Shown: one piece after another, positions 15,464-18,036 of the stretch
How positions within the stretch are numbered: position 1 is the first letter of the stretch
Layout of the letters: each line of letters begins with the position of its first letter
Assembly: GCA_009839635.1 (NCBI GenBank)
Contig: VXPJ01000071.1
Coordinates: 1 to 18,036 of the forward strand
Direction of reading: 5' to 3'
Length of the DNA: 18,036 nucleotides
Source of the DNA: Pseudomonadota bacterium
GTDB taxonomy: Bacteria > Pseudomonadota > Gammaproteobacteria > UBA4575
The notes under the pieces: generated by a model
Databases searched by the model: none
Seen by the model: the letters and a program-made list of their open reading frames with translations, nothing else
What the model was told of the DNA's origin: nothing
Position numbers and translations under genes: made by a program

Positions 15464-16432
15464 ATGGACTTCAAACAGGTACAGGGCCTGGTGGCCGACG
15501 ACATGGAAGGCGTCAACGATGTAATTCGGCGTTACCTGCATTCCGATATCACCCTGATCTGCCAGATCATCAACTACATCCTGGAGAGTGGCGGCAAGCG
15601 GATTCGCCCGCTGCTTGCCCTGTTGAGTGCCCGCGCCTGCAGCTACACGGGTGAAAAACACCTGCTAGTCGCCGCCATTACCGAATTTATCCATACTGCG
15701 ACCCTGCTGCACGATGACGTTGTGGACAGCTCGAGCATGCGCCGTGGCCACGAAACTGCCAATCTCATCTGGGGCAATGAATCCAGCATACTGGTGGGTG
15801 ATTTCCTGTTTTCACGTTCGTTTGAAATGATGGTGGAAGTGGGCGAGATGCGCGTTATGGAAATTCTTGCGCGGGCCTCCAACACCATTGCTGAAGGTGA
15901 AGTCATGCAGCTGCTGAACTCCAATGATCCGGACTCATCGGAAGAACACTACATGGTTGTGATCCAGTCCAAAACGGCAAAATTGTTTGAGGCTGCATGC
16001 CAGCTCGGAGCCGTTTTGGCAGGACAACCGCAGGAAATCGAAGAAGCCTGCGCGAATTACGGGGCACACCTCGGCACGGCTTTCCAGCTCAAGGACGATG
16101 TCCTCGATTACCAGTCCTCGCCCGAAGAAATGGGAAAGAACCTGGGCGATGACCTGACCGAGGGCAAACCCACGCTGCCCCTGATCCATGCACTCAAAAA
16201 CAGTGGCAGGGTCACTGCCGATTTGATCCGTGAGGCCATCATTCAGGGTGGCAGACTGCACATGCAGGAAGTTATGGCCGCGATCGAGGAGACCGGTGCG
16301 ATTGAGCACACCCTGAAAGCCGCCGAGCAGCAAGCCCTGATCGCGCAGCAACATATTGAAAAGCTGCCGGATAACGAATACCGGAGAGCACTGACGGACT
16401 TGACCCGGTTTGCGATTTCCCGGACATCCTAG
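15464..16432 (+). CDS. ispB: Octaprenyl-diphosphate synthase-type trans-isoprenyl diphosphate synthase
   Basis: Extends farnesyl diphosphate with isopentenyl diphosphate to make the long side chain of ubiquinone or menaquinone. The 322-residue protein has GGKRIRP (43-49), the first aspartate-rich motif DDVVD (84-88) followed by RRG, and the second motif DDVLD (211-215) with GKNLGDDLTEGKPTLP after it. This is the all-trans long-chain type; chain length (eight or nine units) cannot be decided from sequence alone. I chose the ATG at 15464 over an in-frame GTG at 15434 because the family start falls here. No strong ribosome binding site is visible. It diverges from rplU and is followed by tRNA-Pro after 112 bases. 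Confidence 0.95.
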   Translation: MDFKQVQGLVADDMEGVNDVIRRYLHSDITLICQIINYILESGGKRIRPLLALLSARACSYTGEKHLLVAAITEFIHTATLLHDDVVDSSSMRRGHETANLIWGNESSILVGDFLFSRSFEMMVEVGEMRVMEILARASNTIAEGEVMQLLNSNDPDSSEEHYMVVIQSKTAKLFEAACQLGAVLAGQPQEIEEACANYGAHLGTAFQLKDDVLDYQSSPEEMGKNLGDDLTEGKPTLPLIHALKNSGRVTADLIREAIIQGGRLHMQEVMAAIEETGAIEHTLKAAEQQALIAQQHIEKLPDNEYRRALTDLTRFAISRTS

Positions 16433-16544
16433 AAAATGTCAGCCGGTGACACAGCACTTTTTTCGAGATTCGAAAGGTTACGGCGTTACACTGGGACCCG
16501 AACCTGTTATTTTTAAAAATCGAGTACCATATGCGGCTCGATAG

Positions 16545-16621
16545 CGGAGTGTAGCTCAGCTTGGTAGAGCACTGTCTTCGGGAGGCAGGGGTCGGAGGTT
16601 CAAATCCTCTCACTCCGACCA
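16545..16621 (+). tRNA. tRNA-Pro (anticodon CGG)
   Basis: A complete 77-base cloverleaf: acceptor stem CGGAGTG (16545-16551) with CACTCCG (16611-16617), discriminator A and encoded CCA (16619-16621). The anticodon stem CTGTC / GGCAG (16572-16576, 16584-16588, one T-G pair) encloses TTCGGGA with anticodon CGG at 16579-16581 and G37, as expected for proline. The T-arm GGAGG / CCTCT encloses TTCAAAT. The C1-G72 start is characteristic of bacterial tRNA-Pro. The sequence after it turns AT-rich, with a decayed integrase further on, so this may be an integration site. Confidence 0.96.
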
Positions 16622-16714
16622 ATAATTGCAATAACTTATCGAGTTCCCGAGTCTCGTAAATCTTTCTAAAACTAGGGCCCAGTTTCAGTTAACAATAGAG
16701 TATTAGAGAAATAA

Positions 16715-17194
16715 ATGGACTCAGTGTTACAGGGAGCCGCGGCTGGTCTGATTGCGGCAATTGCCATAGGGTTGTTTAAGTATATCTACATTCAGCGTGC
16801 TAGATACCAAGATATTAAGCATATTAGATCTTTGGTAATTGAAGGTAGGAAGCAAGTGATGGGGGCTAAGGATCATCTCAACGAAGAAGGGAAGGTGAAG
16901 TATTCAGCAGATTTTCTTCGCTGTGCGTTCTACAACAACATGTTAAAAAAATTAAAAGTTGCTCTGGATAAAACAGCAGTCACCTTGACTCATGTTCACA
17001 GAAAAGAGATTTATGACGCTCTAAACTGGTACAACACAGATATTTACATGCGCGATAGTATTATGATTGCTGGGGATCAGTTTTACGATCTTCCTGAAGG
17101 GAAATGGCCTTCACATGTGATGCTTTTTGAAGAGGCTAAGAGGAAATTTGAAAATCTTCAGGACATAAAGTGGCTGAAACTCGATCCTCTTTGA
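16715..17194 (+). CDS. Orphan single-pass membrane protein, function unknown
   Basis: I do not recognise this 159-residue protein. It has one N-terminal hydrophobic segment (about residues 6-24, rich in Ala, Ile and Gly), then YIYIQRARYQDIK and a charged, probably helical cytoplasmic region with motifs such as RSLVIEGRKQVMGAKDHL. By the positive-inside rule the basic stretch after the helix suggests the C-terminal part is in the cytoplasm. There is a modest ribosome binding site (TTAGAG, about 6 bases before the ATG). Base and codon use is visibly more AT-rich than in the core genes to the left. It lies between tRNA-Pro and a decayed integrase gene that ends 12 bases away on the opposite strand. 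This suggests cargo of a mobile element, possibly accessory or defence-related, but nothing in the sequence states its function. Confidence 0.7.
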   Translation: MDSVLQGAAAGLIAAIAIGLFKYIYIQRARYQDIKHIRSLVIEGRKQVMGAKDHLNEEGKVKYSADFLRCAFYNNMLKKLKVALDKTAVTLTHVHRKEIYDALNWYNTDIYMRDSIMIAGDQFYDLPEGKWPSHVMLFEEAKRKFENLQDIKWLKLDPL

Positions 17195-17206
17195 ATTGCG
17201 GACTTT

Positions 17207-17977
17207 TTAAGGTTCGTGGCGATACTTTCCTGTACTTCCCATAACCTGTGCTGTACAGGTTAAATAATCAGGATGATGGTGGCCAAATACAGTTTCTAGA
17301 GTCTCCAAAATCAGCCTAAAAACCTAATTGTAGCCTACTTGTCTGCACTGGATTACATCGCCTAGGTCACGGTCATTCTACGCAAGTCGTAGGATGTGCA
17401 ATGATCAATACCTAATTCAGAAAATGTTGTTAACCATGCGGTTACAATTGATACAACTCGTATCCCATTCAATAACAAAAAAATTGTTCTCGTGTTTTAC
17501 CGACGCAGGCGTGTAAGTAATTAGCGTAGCAAAGGGACTGATTGTGTGTTTTTGTTTCTGCTCAGCCTTCACCATGGCGATACACGACACCCCTCTCAAT
17601 ATCTATCCAACCGTCATCAAAGTTAGGCGTTAGCTGAAGACTCAAGAGATCTAGCTCGCGGATGCCGGTTTATGTCGCTACGAGGATGTACTTTGCTTGG
17701 TGTTTTGATTTTGGGTTGCTCATGTCACTTTGAGTAATTGAGCAACTTTACTGTGTGTTAGCCAGTGCTCGCGTGCTGATAGCTTTAGCGGTAGCTTTAC
17801 CTCGACAAGTGTTACTAGACAACCTTCAGAATGACAGCAACTGATAGCTGCCTGTAACACCTTGGGTTCTTTCCGAACTGACCCGAGTGAGCGGTCGCGA
17901 ATCTTACCATATCTTCTGCAAACCTCCCCCTTATGTGATGTGTTCTTGGTTTTAATCATCAGTGTTGTTTTGGTCAT
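17207..17977 (-). pseudogene. Decayed tyrosine recombinase (phage-type integrase), several frameshifts and stops
   Basis: Reading the minus strand in shifting frames gives consecutive pieces of one integrase in the right order. 17977-17720 (85 codons, AAGG box before ATG): VCRRYGKIRDRSLGSVRKE, LQAAISCCHSEG and AREHWLTHSKVAQLL, the core-binding domain and start of the catalytic domain. 17723-17565: NPKSKHQAKYILVA, stop, TGIRE (first catalytic Arg, 17658-17660), then DDGWIDIERGVVYRHGEG. About 17550-17417: FFVIEWDTSCINCNRM. About 17412-17338: ELGIDHCTSYDLRRMT with stops, where the box-II His is Tyr. About 17310-17207: LETLETVFGHHHPDYL, where the expected nucleophile Tyr is Phe (17285-17287). Stops include 17670-17672, 17562-17564, 17362-17364, 17353-17355 and 17335-17337. 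The assignment rests on recalled family patterns. The gene cannot make active recombinase. Its N-terminus may extend beyond 17977 towards or past the window edge; nothing else is recognisable in 17978-18036. Confidence 0.82.
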
Positions 17978-18036
17978 CAAACAACCGCCTTGGTGCACCT
18001 TCTTGCGGCTGAGAGATTTTTAACTTGGGTCGATTT

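Noticed and set aside
16437..16475. Two small hairpins after ispB (TGTCA/TGACA and TTTCGA/TCGAAA) with a T-run between them, possible ispB terminator
   Set aside because: The first stem has only 5 pairs and is separated from the T-run by 6 bases; the second follows the T-run. Neither has intrinsic terminator form.
17242..17262. Perfect 8-base inverted repeat (TAACCTGT / ACAGGTTA), possible terminator or operator
   Set aside because: It has no T-run and does not match the LexA spacing; it falls in the C-terminal coding part of the decayed integrase, so it is probably incidental.
17374..17396. Hairpin with 9-base arms (one T-G pair)
   Set aside because: It overlaps the YDLRR-coding segment of the integrase remnant, so no separate RNA or site is needed to explain it.
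17417..17599. 60-codon open frame on the minus strand as a separate gene
   Set aside because: Its second half (FFVIEWDTS) is a piece of the integrase in a shifted frame; the first half has no independent support.
17622..17628. GTTAGGC resembling an integron attC core site
   Set aside because: No complementary partner core at a suitable distance; the sequence lies within the integrase remnant (part of the LQLTPN-coding segment).

Overview
The window looks like gammaproteobacterial chromosome followed, at its right end, by the start of an accessory region. The taxonomic inference rests on gene order. The block ispB / rplU-rpmA-obg-proB / rpsT / murJ-ribF-ileS-lspA matches the order I know from Pseudomonas and relatives, and yibN-grxC-secB-gpsA next to envC-ctpA matches the corresponding E. 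coli neighbourhood. The core is fairly GC-rich. A persulfide-sensor-like ArsR regulator beside a membrane rhodanese hints at a sulfur-metabolising lineage, but this is only an inference.

Left part (1-2864, all minus strand): an ArsR-family regulator with the two-cysteine pattern of BigR/SqrR/YgaV, then yibN (membrane rhodanese), grxC, secB, gpsA and the first 63 codons of a class 1B-like pyrD. Spacing is tight, with one ATGA overlap, so this is probably one transcription unit linking sulfur/thiol chemistry, protein export, phospholipid precursor supply and pyrimidine synthesis. An AT-rich dyad at 2907-2934 separates it from the divergent plus-strand set envC, ctpA and a DJ-1/YajL-like gene (2974-6251), which covers cell division amidase activation, periplasmic proteolysis and a stress/deglycase-type protein.

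Middle (6262-12508): lspA, ileS, ribF and murJ on the minus strand form the usual lipoprotein / tRNA charging / flavin / lipid II flippase cluster. It ends at lspA without the usual fkpB-ispH. It diverges from rpsT, which has a near-consensus promoter and a TTG start.

Right part (12543-16621): proB, obg, rpmA and rplU on the minus strand come from a strong promoter at 15360-15388, with an intrinsic terminator between rpmA and obg. They diverge from ispB, which is followed by tRNA-Pro(CGG).

Accessory end (16622-18036): base composition becomes visibly AT-richer just after the tRNA. It holds one orphan single-pass membrane protein gene and, on the minus strand from 17207 to at least 17977, a heavily decayed tyrosine-recombinase (phage-type integrase) gene. 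I reconstructed the integrase from pieces in several frames. It accounts for nearly all of a stretch that otherwise looks non-coding, and it suggests an old element integrated near tRNA-Pro.
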